From NCBI GenBank assembly GCA_030653545.1, contig JAURZE010000012.1, positions 1 through 64,000 on the forward strand: 64,000 nt of DNA, read 5' to 3'. This DNA is from Nitrospira sp. GTDB taxonomy: Bacteria; Nitrospirota; Nitrospiria; Nitrospirales; Nitrospiraceae. The notes below the pieces were generated by a model, which saw only the letters and a program-made list of their open reading frames with translations, was not told the origin of the DNA and did no database searches. The position numbers and the translations under genes were made by a program. This document shows positions 8,689 to 17,717 of the stretch, piece by piece; positions within the stretch are counted from its first letter, which is position 1; every line of letters begins with the position of its first letter.

Positions 8689-8779
8689 AGACGCCTCCTC
8701 ACGCTAAACAAATAGTGCGCCGACACTGGCCCAGTCTACCCAAGTTGGCATTCAGAGACAATTCCCAGGACACCGACCG

Positions 8780-9400
8780 TCAGGCCGTGAGAATCGGCAA
8801 CATCGACCGAAAGGTTTCCCGACTCAGGTCAGGGAGCAAACCCGCTTGCAGCCGGGAATCGGTCATCGGCACAAACCGCACAATCTTGATGAATCGACGC
8901 TCGGCCAGCACCGACGCGATCTGCGCCTTGCGATCGTGCGTGATCGGCAGGGTATAGCCTTCCCCCCGCTTCCACTCCCACAAGGTCGGGGCCAGCGACA
9001 GTTCCAATTCCTGCCCGGCCAGCTGATGAAACCGATCAACGATGTGTTTCTTGTACTGTTTGATGCCGTCCCCTTCGAGAATCAACGCGCAGGCCAGATG
9101 ATGGCCCCACCAGAACAGCGTCCGATAGGTAAACTTGTTGCCCCCATCGAAATGTTTGGGATAGTCGAGATACTGGTAGGGAAAGAATTCGAGCTGTTCG
9201 CCTTTGACAAACTGATGCGCATGAGGCTTGAACCCTGACGGCACCACCAAGCTGGCATGGCCGAACTCTTCCGTCAGTCCCGCGAAGGTCGCATCGAGCT
9301 GAGCCCGCACCTTGGCCGAGATCCGCTCTTTCTTGCGAAAGAATTGCGCATCCGCCACCAGAGCGGCCTCTTCATCGGTCAAAGCGAGCGGGAGCGTCAT
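8780..9400 (-). CDS. Hypothetical protein, 206 aa
   Basis: A soluble protein with no recognised family. It has a basic N-terminal helix (F-F-R-K-K-E-R-I-S-A-K-V-R), then an aromatic and His-rich centre (H-A-H-Q-F, F-F-P-Y-Q-Y-L-D-Y-P, F-W-W-G-H-H). No signal peptide is seen. It reads in the same direction as the following three small genes, with a 38-base gap to the next one upstream. Function is unknown. Confidence 0.6.
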   Translation of the reverse strand: MTLPLALTDEEAALVADAQFFRKKERISAKVRAQLDATFAGLTEEFGHASLVVPSGFKPHAHQFVKGEQLEFFPYQYLDYPKHFDGGNKFTYRTLFWWGHHLACALILEGDGIKQYKKHIVDRFHQLAGQELELSLAPTLWEWKRGEGYTLPITHDRKAQIASVLAERRFIKIVRFVPMTDSRLQAGLLPDLSRETFRSMLPILTA

Positions 9401-9438
9401 GCGTAGCGATCACGGCGGAGCAGGTGAATGGTGATGGG

Positions 9439-9816
9439 TTATTTCTGCCGCATTTCAAACTGCGCGACCGCTAGATCGTAGTGGCATCGGCAATCGGCAC
9501 AACGGATCAGCACCCGGTCTTCAAAGACATCCATCTCACGCAGCGACAACGCGGGGCGATGGCCGGCAATACAGCTCGCCAACTGCGTCAGCCCCTCAGA
9601 CTCACCGACCACAGGGGAAACCGAAGCATCGCTCTGGCTCTGCTCGGCCGACGCCTGAGCCACGACAGAGTTACACTGCAAATGATGCGCGGACCGGCAG
9701 GAACTACACAGCAGCACCACTGTGCGATCGTCGGCAATCCGTTTTACCGTCAGGCATAACGGATGGACCGACCAACATTGTTGCAGAAAGGCGCCGCTTC
9801 GAATGACCTGGGCCAT
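9439..9816 (-). CDS. Small Cys/His-rich hypothetical protein
   Basis: 125 aa. Potential metal ligands are L-C-S-S-C-R-S-A-H-H-L-Q-C near residue 36 and R-C-A-D-C-R-C-H near residue 108, so two knuckles flank a low-complexity Ser/Gln linker. There is no signal peptide. It lies upstream of the 206-aa gene and close downstream of a small membrane protein and another Cys-rich protein, forming a four-gene unit of unknown role. Confidence 0.55.
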   Translation of the reverse strand: MAQVIRSGAFLQQCWSVHPLCLTVKRIADDRTVVLLCSSCRSAHHLQCNSVVAQASAEQSQSDASVSPVVGESEGLTQLASCIAGHRPALSLREMDVFEDRVLIRCADCRCHYDLAVAQFEMRQK

Positions 9817-9842
9817 TGTCTACCCTTTCACAGGCACGCCTG

Positions 9843-10178
9843 CTACAGCTTCCACAAGGCGAACATCACAAGAATACCGACCAGATAGGGGATCACGCAG
9901 GAATAAAACAGCACGGATTTCGCCCGCTCCGGTGAGGCCTGGCGCGCGAGCTGTTCTTTGTAGACAAACTCGTAGGAGAGAATAACGATCGTCAGCGTCA
10001 GCGCCAGCGTGCGGCTCGTCCGCGGCCAGGTGTACTGACCACTGATGATGAAATTGGACGTAAAAAATCCCGCGAAGAGCAGGACCAGCGGGGCCAGCGC
10101 CAGCCGGATCGCTTCAGAAAAATAGGCGTGCCAGTCGGTGCGGGATGGAGCTTGATTCGACGGAGAATTGGAGGTCAC
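9843..10178 (-). CDS. Small membrane protein
   Basis: 111 aa with three predicted membrane helices, around residues 26-44, 58-72 and 90-108 (L-A-P-L-V-L-L-F-A-G-F-F; L-A-L-T-L-T-I-V-I-L; I-P-Y-L-V-G-I-L-V-M-F-A-L). Its start codon overlaps the stop of the next gene upstream by four bases (ATGA at 10175-10178), so they are translationally coupled. No family is recognised. Confidence 0.6.
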   Translation of the reverse strand: MTSNSPSNQAPSRTDWHAYFSEAIRLALAPLVLLFAGFFTSNFIISGQYTWPRTSRTLALTLTIVILSYEFVYKEQLARQASPERAKSVLFYSCVIPYLVGILVMFALWKL

Positions 10179-10465
10179 GACCCGACGGCAACCGGAGTCT
10201 CGTCCTTCTTCGCCGAAGGAGAGGGGGTGCCCTCTTGAGCCGCGCGGCAGGCCTTGCAGACACGCGGACGGGCTTTCAGAAACGAGACCTTGCCGCTGGC
10301 GAGACAGCTGTAGTGGACAAACTCATCGCAAACAGCGCAACGGGACCAGCCGCCGGTGAAGAAGGTTTTGTTCCGATAGAGCCCTTCGTTGCACACCTTA
10401 CAGTTCCGGGGTTCAATCCCCAGCAACATCGGCTCCCAATCTCCGCCGCCTTTTCTGATACTCAT
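10175..10465 (-). CDS. Small zinc-finger-like hypothetical protein
   Basis: 96 aa with three Cys pairs and a His: C-K-V-C, C-A-V-C-D-E-F-V-H-Y-S-C and C-K-A-C. The pattern resembles a FYVE/RING-like or double zinc-ribbon knuckle. The C-terminal 25 residues are low-complexity. It overlaps the downstream membrane protein by four bases and is probably the first gene of the unit running down to 8780. Confidence 0.6.
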   Translation of the reverse strand: MSIRKGGGDWEPMLLGIEPRNCKVCNEGLYRNKTFFTGGWSRCAVCDEFVHYSCLASGKVSFLKARPRVCKACRAAQEGTPSPSAKKDETPVAVGS

Positions 10466-10800
10466 AGTAGGGGGAGTATAGCGAAGCGCTCAGACGAAAA
10501 ACAAGCGATGACTCACCTGCAACACGGTCGCTCGGAAGACCTCAATACCCAAGACGCGTGGCTTCTGCCGCTTCTCCCTTCTTTCCTGCTCTCCTGGATC
10601 GGCGTTCGTGATTGTTTCCACCGCGCCCATTGAGCGAGCACCGCCCTTGATTTCAGTATTCGATTATCCCGCGTGCGCGCTCAGGGAGCGAGGAAACAAT
10701 CACGAGCACCGACCCTTCCCCCCCGTTTGACACCCCCCAGGCCTTTTGTTACTCTCCGAAAAAACTCAGAACCGGTCTGGACCAACCCCTTTTTATCCCC
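10466..10800. other. Intergenic region between divergent genes
   Basis: A 335-base gap between the minus-strand zinc-finger-like gene and the plus-strand polyprenyl synthase gene. Both must be transcribed from here. No credible small gene, RNA or strong repeat was found by reading. Confidence 0.4.
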
Positions 10801-11691
10801 ATGAATATCAAAGATTATCTTGAGCAGAAGCGGATCGCGGTGGATCGCTTTCTGGATGACGTGAGCCCCCCGGCCACGACGCCGCCGACGACGTTGCACG
10901 AGAGCATGCGCTATAGCCTCATGGCGGGCGGCAAGCGAGTGCGGCCGATTCTGACGATTGCCACGGCGGAGGCGCTGGGCACGACGCCGCCGGGACTGAT
11001 GGCCGTCGCCTGCTCGCTGGAGTTCATCCATACCTATTCGCTGATTCACGATGATCTGCCCTCGATGGACAACGACGACTTCCGCCGCGGGAAACCGACC
11101 AATCACAAAGTCTACGGCGAAGCGATGGCGATCCTCGCCGGCGACGCCCTGCTGACCATGGCCTTCGATCTCTGCAGCCGGCCTGATCTGATGAAGGGCT
11201 GCGATCCGATGCGGCAGGTCCGCTTGATTCAGGAACTGGCCCACGGCTCCGGCAACGTTGGCATGGTCGGCGGCCAGGTCTTCGACATTCAAGCCGAGAA
11301 CAAGGATATCGACCTGCCGACGCTGCAGAATATTCACAAACACAAGACCGGCATGTTGATGCGCGCAGCCGTGCGGATGGGTGCCATCGCCGCCGGGGCG
11401 ACCGATCGGCAGCTGGATGACATGACGGGCTACGCCGAGGATATCGGCCTGGCCTTCCAGATCGCCGACGATGTCCTGAACGTGACCGGCACCCGCGAAG
11501 AGCTCGGCAAGAACCCCAACACGGATGCCGAGCGGGGCAAGAAAACCTATCCGACGTTCTACGGGGTGGATGGCGCCAAGAAACTGGCCGACGACTGCGT
11601 CTCACGCGCGATCAATCGGCTGTCATCCTTCGGCCCTTCGGCCGATCCGCTCCGCGAGATTGCGCGGTATATCACCTCGCGAAAAAACTAG
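10801..11691 (+). CDS. ispA: Polyprenyl synthetase (farnesyl/geranylgeranyl diphosphate synthase)
   Basis: 296 aa, the usual length for IspA-type enzymes. It has the first Asp-rich motif D-D-L-P-S-M-D-N-D, the upstream M-R-Y-S-L-M-A-G-G-K-R-V-R-P substrate region, and the second Asp-rich motif Q-I-A-D-D-V-L-N-V. It condenses isopentenyl diphosphate with allylic diphosphates to C15 or C20 chains. The chain length is not decided by the sequence alone. Downstream hpnA and a carotenoid-type gene suggest it supplies hopanoid and carotenoid precursors. Confidence 0.9.
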   Translation: MNIKDYLEQKRIAVDRFLDDVSPPATTPPTTLHESMRYSLMAGGKRVRPILTIATAEALGTTPPGLMAVACSLEFIHTYSLIHDDLPSMDNDDFRRGKPTNHKVYGEAMAILAGDALLTMAFDLCSRPDLMKGCDPMRQVRLIQELAHGSGNVGMVGGQVFDIQAENKDIDLPTLQNIHKHKTGMLMRAAVRMGAIAAGATDRQLDDMTGYAEDIGLAFQIADDVLNVTGTREELGKNPNTDAERGKKTYPTFYGVDGAKKLADDCVSRAINRLSSFGPSADPLREIARYITSRKN

Positions 11692-11696
11692 TCCTG

Positions 11697-11810
11697 AGTG
11701 CTGAGCGATGAGTGCTGAGGTAAAACCAAGATTCCCGCTACTCATCCCACGGTCATACCCGAACACTCTGTTCGCCATCACTCAGCACTCAGCACTCGGC
11801 CCTCAGCACT
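11697..11810. repeat. AGTGCTGAG intergenic repeats
   Basis: The gap between ispA and hpnA holds AGTGCTGAG-type units in direct order at 11697-11720 and in inverted order (CTCAGCACT) at about 11780-11810, so the two ends could pair. The same unit occurs twice near 25602-25625, next to the copper ATPase start. It is short and low in information, and its role is unknown. Confidence 0.6.
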
Positions 11811-11814
11811 TCTT

Positions 11815-12798
11815 ATGAAAGCTCTTGTCACAGGCGCAACCGGATTCGTCGGCGCGGCAGTCGTCCGCGCTTTGATCAAAGCCGGAGTCGAGGTCCGTGT
11901 GTTGGCCCGCCGTGACAGCGACTTCTCCAATCTGCAGCAATTTAAGATCGACGGCGCCTACGGCGACCTGCGCGACAAGGAATCGCTGCGCAAGGCCCTC
12001 ATCGGCTGCCAGCAGCTGTACCATGTCGCCGCGCACTACGCGCTCTGGGCTCGCAATCCGGCCATCTTCTACGATGTGAATGTGACCGGCACGAAAAATC
12101 TGCTGGAAGCCGCGCGGGACGTCGGTACGGAACGCATCGTCTACTGCAGCACCATCGGCGCAATCGGGCTGCCGCCGGGAGGCGGGTTGGGCACCGAAGA
12201 CACGCCGGTGTCGCTCGAACAAATGGCCGGCCACTACAAGCGCTCAAAGTATCTGGCCGAGCAGGAAGTCCTGAAGCTGGCCCAACAGGGGCTGCCGGTG
12301 GTGATCGTGAATCCCAGCGCGCCCGTCGGCGAAGGCGACGTGAAACCCACCCCCACCGGGCAGATGATTGTCGAGTTCATGAAAGGCCGCATGCCGGCCT
12401 ATATTGAGACGGGCATGAACATCGTCGATGTGGATGATGTCGCCGCCGGCCATCTCCTCGCCATGCAGAAAGGTCGAATCGGCGAACGCTATATTCTCGG
12501 CACGAAGAATCTGATGTTGCGGGAAGTCTTCGAGATCTTGAGTTGCTTGACCGGCGTCAACATGCCAACCGTGAAGCTCCCGCGGGAGCTCATTCTCCCG
12601 TTGGCCTACCTGAATCTGGCCTTCTCCTGGGTGACCGGCATTCCCCCGCGCATTCCGCTGGAAGGGGTGAAGATGGCCAAGTACAAGATGCACTACGATT
12701 GCAGCAAAGCGATCCGCGAACTCGGGATCCCGCAAACACCGCCGGAAGTCGCGCTCGAAAAAGCGGTGCGATGGTTCCGCGATCACCATTACGCCTGA
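11815..12798 (+). CDS. hpnA: Hopanoid-associated sugar epimerase HpnA
   Basis: 327 aa. It opens with the NAD-binding Rossmann motif T-G-A-T-G-F-V-G, and has V-Y-C-S-T-I-G-A-I-G and the catalytic Y-K-R-S-K (YxxxK) typical of extended short-chain dehydrogenases. Overall pattern, including the C-terminal I-P-L-E-G-V-K-M-A, matches HpnA, implicated in sugar decoration of bacteriohopanepolyols. It follows ispA and precedes a carotenoid-type membrane protein on the same strand. Confidence 0.85.
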   Translation: MKALVTGATGFVGAAVVRALIKAGVEVRVLARRDSDFSNLQQFKIDGAYGDLRDKESLRKALIGCQQLYHVAAHYALWARNPAIFYDVNVTGTKNLLEAARDVGTERIVYCSTIGAIGLPPGGGLGTEDTPVSLEQMAGHYKRSKYLAEQEVLKLAQQGLPVVIVNPSAPVGEGDVKPTPTGQMIVEFMKGRMPAYIETGMNIVDVDDVAAGHLLAMQKGRIGERYILGTKNLMLREVFEILSCLTGVNMPTVKLPRELILPLAYLNLAFSWVTGIPPRIPLEGVKMAKYKMHYDCSKAIRELGIPQTPPEVALEKAVRWFRDHHYA

Positions 12799-12810
12799 GG
12801 CTCCGCCACT

Positions 12811-13623
12811 GTGGAGTACGTCACCCTCTTCTTCAAAACTATCCTCTTTCGTCCCTACGTCTTCGCCTTCCTGGCGGCCTTTCTCTTTGCCGCGATCCAA
12901 CTGATCGGCTGGCCGCGAACCTGGCGCTTCTGGCTGATCAGCTGGGCGACAGCCTTCATCTGCGAGTACTCCTCGACGCGCAACGGCATTCCCTTCGGCT
13001 GGTACCACTACAACGGTTCGACGCTTGGACAGGAACTGTATTTTTCCAACATCCCGTTCATGGATTCGATCTCGTTCAGTTTTCTGCTCTACGCCGCCTA
13101 TTGCGTGGCGCTCTGTCTCTTGCTGCCGATCGATCGCACCGCCGCCTCCGCGCTGCCTCTGAGATCCCTGCGCCTGGACATCAACACACGCACAAGCTGG
13201 CGTCTCTGGATTCTGACAGCGCTGCTATTCGCCTTCATCGATATGGTCATCGACCCGGTCGCGCTCCGCGGTGATCGCTGGTTCCTCGGCAAGATCTACT
13301 ACTACCCTGATCCCGGCTGGCACTTCGGTGTGCCCTTCGCCAACTACGTCGGCTGGGCCGTCGTCGGACTGATTTCGCTCGCCATCTACTTTCCCCTCGA
13401 CCGCCGGTTGCCCGCGCTGAATTCCTTCCCCTCGGCCGCCACCACGCTCAAGCTCCTGCTTGGAGTCGGTCTCTACTACGGAGTCTTGGTCTTCAACCTC
13501 GCGATGACCTTCTGGATCGGCGAGTCCTTCATGGGGTTGAGCGGCTTGCTCATGCATGTGCCGGTGCTCATCCTGCTCGCATCTCGCCTGGTCGAGACAT
13601 CGCAGCGCCCTGTCGCCTCGTAG
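12811..13623 (+). CDS. Carotenoid biosynthesis-type membrane protein (DUF422/CruF-like)
   Basis: 270 aa from GTG 12811, 12 bases after hpnA. Seven or so hydrophobic spans carry the family signatures F-I-C-E-Y-S-S-T-R-N-G-I-P-F-G-W-Y-H-Y, F-I-D-M-V-I-D-P-V-A and F-G-V-P-F-A-N-Y-V-G-W. Family members include the CruF-type carotenoid 1',2'-hydratase. The hopanoid-type neighbours fit a role in terpenoid modification. The exact substrate is unknown. Confidence 0.8.
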   Translation: MEYVTLFFKTILFRPYVFAFLAAFLFAAIQLIGWPRTWRFWLISWATAFICEYSSTRNGIPFGWYHYNGSTLGQELYFSNIPFMDSISFSFLLYAAYCVALCLLLPIDRTAASALPLRSLRLDINTRTSWRLWILTALLFAFIDMVIDPVALRGDRWFLGKIYYYPDPGWHFGVPFANYVGWAVVGLISLAIYFPLDRRLPALNSFPSAATTLKLLLGVGLYYGVLVFNLAMTFWIGESFMGLSGLLMHVPVLILLASRLVETSQRPVAS

Positions 13624-13667
13624 TCGTTGGCAATTCTCCGGCAGACTTTGTATAGTGACTTGCTCGT

Positions 13668-14288
13668 ATGAAAGCCAAACTCATCGGTACGATCTTGATC
13701 CTGGTTGTCGGCGGACTGGCGTTGTTGGGCTGGTTCGGCTATCAATCTTTTACGACCGGATTCAGCGCCAAAGCCGAACCCAATCCGCTTGAAGTCTTAC
13801 TGGCGCGGCAAGTCCGCTACCTGGCCATTCCGCTTGAGCACCGCAACAAGCCGAATCCTGTGCCGGTCACCCCGGACGTGGTGCAGGATGGATTGGCCCA
13901 CTTTGCCGATCACTGCGCCACCTGCCATGCGAACGACGGCAGCGGCCAAACGCCGATCGGCAAGAATGTCTATCCGAAAGCGCCGGATCTGCGCGAATCA
14001 CCGACCCAGACCATGTCGGACGGCGAACTCTTCTGGGTGATTCATAACGGGATTCGTTTTACCGCTATGCCGGCCTGGGGCGAAGGCGACCCGGAGCAGG
14101 ATTTAGATAGCTGGAAGCTGGTACATTTCATTCGCCATTTGCCCAAACTCACACCTCATGAACTGGACACGATGAAGTCGCTGAATCCGAAGTCCCAGCA
14201 TGCGGCGGACGAGGAAGCGGCCTTCGATAAATTTCTTCAAGGCGATGACTCGGCTGCCACGACAGCAGGGTCCGGTCATCATCATTAA
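13668..14288 (+). CDS. Membrane-anchored cytochrome c, class I
   Basis: 206 aa with an uncleaved N-terminal membrane anchor (residues 5-25) and one heme motif C-A-T-C-H at about residue 84, preceded by F-A-D-H. A likely axial Met is in the F-T-A-M-P-A-W-G block. The C-terminus is His-rich (G-H-H-H). It is probably a periplasmic electron carrier. The next gene is 28 bases downstream and encodes a secreted protein. Confidence 0.85.
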   Translation: MKAKLIGTILILVVGGLALLGWFGYQSFTTGFSAKAEPNPLEVLLARQVRYLAIPLEHRNKPNPVPVTPDVVQDGLAHFADHCATCHANDGSGQTPIGKNVYPKAPDLRESPTQTMSDGELFWVIHNGIRFTAMPAWGEGDPEQDLDSWKLVHFIRHLPKLTPHELDTMKSLNPKSQHAADEEAAFDKFLQGDDSAATTAGSGHHH

Positions 14289-14316
14289 TACTTTTCATAA
14301 GGAGCTGGCACCGACC

Positions 14317-14649
14317 ATGGTACGACACCTTCTATTGGCCTTCGCGCTCGTGTTCACGTCCTCCGCGGCCTGGGCCCACGGGTCGGGCCAGCATGTGCTG
14401 GGCACCGTCACGGCGATCGACGGTACCCACATCGAAGTCAAAACTCCCAAGGGGAAAGTGGTCTCGGTGACGCTGACCAAACAAACCCACTTCAAGGCCA
14501 AGGGCAATCCGTCGTCGACGGAACTCCCTGCGATCGGCGACCGTGTGGTGATCGAAGCGACCAAGGACAAAAAAACGTTGACGGCAACGGAAGTGCATTA
14601 CTCTGCGGCGAAAAAAGTGGCACCGCCGCAGGCGCCTGCGGCGCAATAG
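14317..14649 (+). CDS. Secreted OB-like small protein (DUF5666-type pattern)
   Basis: 110 aa from ATG 14317 with an AAGGAG site upstream. A signal peptide ends A-A-W-A-H. The mature part G-T-V-T-A-I-D-G-T-H-I-E-V-K-T and D-R-V-V-I-E-A-T form a beta-barrel-like strand pattern common in small periplasmic proteins, with a basic/Ala/Pro tail. Function is unknown. It probably forms a short unit with the upstream cytochrome and the downstream membrane protein. Confidence 0.7.
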   Translation: MVRHLLLAFALVFTSSAAWAHGSGQHVLGTVTAIDGTHIEVKTPKGKVVSVTLTKQTHFKAKGNPSSTELPAIGDRVVIEATKDKKTLTATEVHYSAAKKVAPPQAPAAQ

Positions 14650-14663
14650 AGGCTCCGCCCGGC

Positions 14664-15119
14664 ATGGAGAGGATTCAGATATCCCGATTCGCGCAGGCCT
14701 CCCCCTTCCACGGCGGGCTGCGGGCCGCGCTCACCCGCGTGATCACGACCGGCATTGCGGTCTTTCTGGCCGTAGCCATCGTGCCCGGCATCGAAGCCGC
14801 GACGTTGACCGCGGGCGTGGCCGCCGTCCTGGTGCTGACGTTTTTGAATCTCATCCTGCGCCCGATTCTCTTGATCCTCACGCTCCCGCTGATCGTCCTG
14901 TCTCTAGGACTGTTCCTCGTGGTGGTGAATGCCCTGCTTCTGGAATTCACCGCCTACCTCGTGAAAGATTTTACCGTGTCGGGATTCTGGCCGGCCGTCG
15001 GCGGTGCGCTGGTCATCAGCATCGTCACCAGCCTCTTGAACATGCGCCGACTCGAACCGCCGCCGGTTGAGCAAGTCATCGTCGAACGCCGGGCTCCGAA
15101 GATTATCAATCCAGACTGA
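14664..15119 (+). CDS. Phage-holin-like four-span membrane protein (YvlD type)
   Basis: 151 aa with four hydrophobic helices and the signature F-L-N-L-I-L-R-P-I-L-L-I-L-T-L-P-L, typical of the 'phage holin family' (YvlD/PF04020) found on many chromosomes without a phage. The C-terminal tail is basic and soluble. Its role is probably envelope-related. No phage genes are nearby. Confidence 0.85.
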   Translation: MERIQISRFAQASPFHGGLRAALTRVITTGIAVFLAVAIVPGIEAATLTAGVAAVLVLTFLNLILRPILLILTLPLIVLSLGLFLVVVNALLLEFTAYLVKDFTVSGFWPAVGGALVISIVTSLLNMRRLEPPPVEQVIVERRAPKIINPD

Positions 15120-15194
15120 ACTATCTATACCCGTGTCATTGCATCACCCCTCCATCGTTGCTAGAATGCGATCCCTTAATCGAGAACGCTACCC

Positions 15195-17018
15195 ATGACC
15201 ATGCCTGCGACACAATCGAAACAGAACGCTGAAACCCATCTGCAACGGACGTTGAATACCGCCCTGAATGAACTCGGGACGGATTCGGCGCTCGCCGCCA
15301 TCTTCCACCAGGATCAAGGGCCGCTCGTCAGCCATGCCGCCCGCGGCTTTACCCCGCGCGACGTGCAAGCCATTTTACGGACGCTCTCAACCCAGGCTGC
15401 GATCCAATCCATACCGAACGATCAGGAAGCCGGGCGCACCATCCGATTGCGGCTCATTACGCCTGGCGCCAAGTCGCTCCTCGGCATGCCGCTCCGCCAT
15501 CGCCAGCGCACCTACGGTTTTCTTGTTATCGCCCGAAAAGAAAATGCCACCTTCGCCAAGAAGGAAAAAGGCCTGATTGAACAGGCCGGCGACGACATCA
15601 CGAAGGCATTGGAGCGCGAAGGCCTGTTCGACATGAATGTGGTGCTTAGCCGCCCCTATGTGTCTCGCGAGCCGGCACCGGCCGCTCCGGCGGTCGCGGA
15701 AATGTTTGCCGCACCGACCGCGCAATTCACGCCTGAGTTGGAAGAAAAAATCATCAAGGTGCTGGAAGAAGCGAGCCAGTACACGACGTATGACCGGGCC
15801 TGGGCCTGTTATTACGATCCCCTCGCGGGCAGCATGGAAGTGCTCGGCGTGGCCGGCGATCAGAAGAGCGAGAAGGACAGCAAGAAGGACATGCGCGCCG
15901 GGCACCGGCTCACACTCGATAGCTCGGCCTCCGGCTGGGCCGTCAGGCACCGGAAGCCTCGTGTCGACCATGACCTGGCCTCGACCCAAGGGCGCTTCCT
16001 CGATCATAAGCATCTGTATAAAGAACGGTTCGTCTCCTCTCTCGTGGTTCCATTCTTTGTCCGCGGGCAAGTCGGCGGAACGCTGACGCTCGGGTCAAAA
16101 GAGGCAGGGCGCTACCAAGCCACTGACGCCCGCACATTGGAACCGATCATCCTGAAGCTCGCCGACCTCCTCCAAGCGCCACCAGCCCCGGTCGTAGCCC
16201 CGGTGGCCCAGCCGGAGGCCGGATCCGACAACGCCGTCGTCCCCGATGCGGCGCCGACGATTTTGGAGCCGGTGATCCGCAAGCAGGAGCGGCAGGCAGC
16301 CATCGGAGAGTTCAGCGCCTTCCTTGCCACGGAAATCCGGGAGCCGATCGGAGCCATCCGTTCCCAGCTGGAAGAAGTGACCGCCGAAGGCATTCTTGAT
16401 TTTGATCCGCAAACCCGCGTCGAAAACGCCATGCGTGATTTGATCCGGGTCGAAGCCATTCTGAACGAAATTCTCGATTTCGCGAAGCCGCTTGAGCTGA
16501 ACCGGCGCCTCTGCCGCATTCCCGAAGTGCTCGAGAGTGCATTAGTGGTGGTGGGTACCGATCTGGAAGTCACCCGCATTCAGGTCACGAAAGACTACGC
16601 GACGCAAATCGCTCCGGTGCGCGGCGATGAAGCGAAACTCCAGCAGGTCTTCCTGAGTATCTTCAAGAATGCCGGCGAGGCCATGACGCCCGGCGGTCAC
16701 TTACATATTCAAGTCACCCAGCATCGCGCCGGCCGCGGTATTGAAGTGCAGATCCTGATCAAGAACGACGGCGCCCCTATTCCGGCTGAAATTCTCGACA
16801 AGGTCTTCGAACCGTTCTTTACGACGAAGCGGTCCGGAACCGGCTTGGGCCTCGCAACCGTCAAGAAAATCATCGAAGAGCATGGCGGATCGATTGCCAT
16901 TGCCAGCGCCCCCGGCGAAGGCACCACGCTGACGATTCGCCTCCCCGGCGTGAGCCGAGGACCGGCTTTCCGCCATCGCGGGCGGGGCCGGAGACCGGCT
17001 CGGAGACCTACGGCCTAG
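15195..17018 (+). CDS. GAF-GAF sensor histidine kinase with degenerate H-box
   Basis: 607 aa, soluble. Two GAF domains occupy roughly residues 10-150 and 180-325. A dimerisation segment begins about 365, and the ATPase domain (N-box I-F-K-N-A-G-E-A-M, K-N-D-G, F-F-T-T-K-R-S-G-T-G-L-G-L) fills 470-590. The H-box reads F-L-A-T-E-I-R-E-P: the phospho-acceptor His expected before E-I-R is Thr379 (codon ACG, 16329-16331). The ATP site looks intact, so it may not autophosphorylate normally. No response regulator is adjacent. Confidence 0.85.
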   Translation: MTMPATQSKQNAETHLQRTLNTALNELGTDSALAAIFHQDQGPLVSHAARGFTPRDVQAILRTLSTQAAIQSIPNDQEAGRTIRLRLITPGAKSLLGMPLRHRQRTYGFLVIARKENATFAKKEKGLIEQAGDDITKALEREGLFDMNVVLSRPYVSREPAPAAPAVAEMFAAPTAQFTPELEEKIIKVLEEASQYTTYDRAWACYYDPLAGSMEVLGVAGDQKSEKDSKKDMRAGHRLTLDSSASGWAVRHRKPRVDHDLASTQGRFLDHKHLYKERFVSSLVVPFFVRGQVGGTLTLGSKEAGRYQATDARTLEPIILKLADLLQAPPAPVVAPVAQPEAGSDNAVVPDAAPTILEPVIRKQERQAAIGEFSAFLATEIREPIGAIRSQLEEVTAEGILDFDPQTRVENAMRDLIRVEAILNEILDFAKPLELNRRLCRIPEVLESALVVVGTDLEVTRIQVTKDYATQIAPVRGDEAKLQQVFLSIFKNAGEAMTPGGHLHIQVTQHRAGRGIEVQILIKNDGAPIPAEILDKVFEPFFTTKRSGTGLGLATVKKIIEEHGGSIAIASAPGEGTTLTIRLPGVSRGPAFRHRGRGRRPARRPTA

Positions 17019-17247
17019 CCTCCTCTCCTGGCCGCAACAGCCATCTCCTCGTCGGCAGATGGCCGTTGCTCAGACCTGGCGACACTTTTCAGTAGGATAG
17101 TTCCCCCGCGCCATAATTCTTGGCCTCGCTTTCTCGCTTGACAGAGATACCCCCCCATCGCTATGATCGCCCCCACTTGATTCGGCCTAAGAAATTTACT
17201 GTTTTTAAACGTATTTTTCCCAGTCACCATTTTCAAAGGAGTAGGGT

Positions 17248-17613
17248 ATGAAGCTCGTACTCGGCACTATTGCGACCTTGTCCGGTGTGCTTTTCACGTT
17301 GTCGCTGGCCTCGGCCAACCCCGCGTTGCTCCCCAAGCATGAGGGCTATCCGATGAAGAACAGCGGCAGCCCCGTCACTGGCCAACCAACGGCCAATGAT
17401 CCAGGCCAGTCCGATGCCCGTGGCGAAGCCACATTGTTGAAATCTGCCGACTCCATCAAGCACAGCCAGCAGAATCTGACCAAGACCGACAATGCCCGGA
17501 TCACCGAGGGACAGGGCGCAGGCCGTCTCCCGAACGTGCAAGGGCCACAGATTAAGATTGCGCCTCCGGTGACCTCCGCCACCAAGATCGGCGCCGATCG
17601 CAAAATCGAGTAG
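17248..17613 (+). CDS. Small secreted hypothetical protein
   Basis: 121 aa with a clear signal peptide (residues 1-23, ending S-L-A-S-A) after an AAGGAG site. The mature part is hydrophilic, low in aromatics, with an acidic/Asn/Gln character (S-I-K-H-S-Q-Q-N-L-T-K). No Cys and no family recognised. A strong terminator follows, so it is a monocistronic, possibly well-expressed secreted protein. Confidence 0.65.
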   Translation: MKLVLGTIATLSGVLFTLSLASANPALLPKHEGYPMKNSGSPVTGQPTANDPGQSDARGEATLLKSADSIKHSQQNLTKTDNARITEGQGAGRLPNVQGPQIKIAPPVTSATKIGADRKIE

Positions 17614-17634
17614 CCAGCTTTTAGTGTGTCACGG

Positions 17635-17674
17635 AACGGGGTCGTCGTAGCAATACGGCGGCCCCGTTTCTTTT
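17635..17674 (+). terminator. Rho-independent terminator
   Basis: AACGGGG (17635-17641) pairs with CCCCGTT about 20 bases on, and the stem is followed by a T-rich run. It lies 22 bases after the stop of the small secreted protein gene. Confidence 0.75.
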
Positions 17675-17717
17675 CCACCTATCATCATTTGTGCATGCGC
17701 TCTTCGCCCCTTCCACG

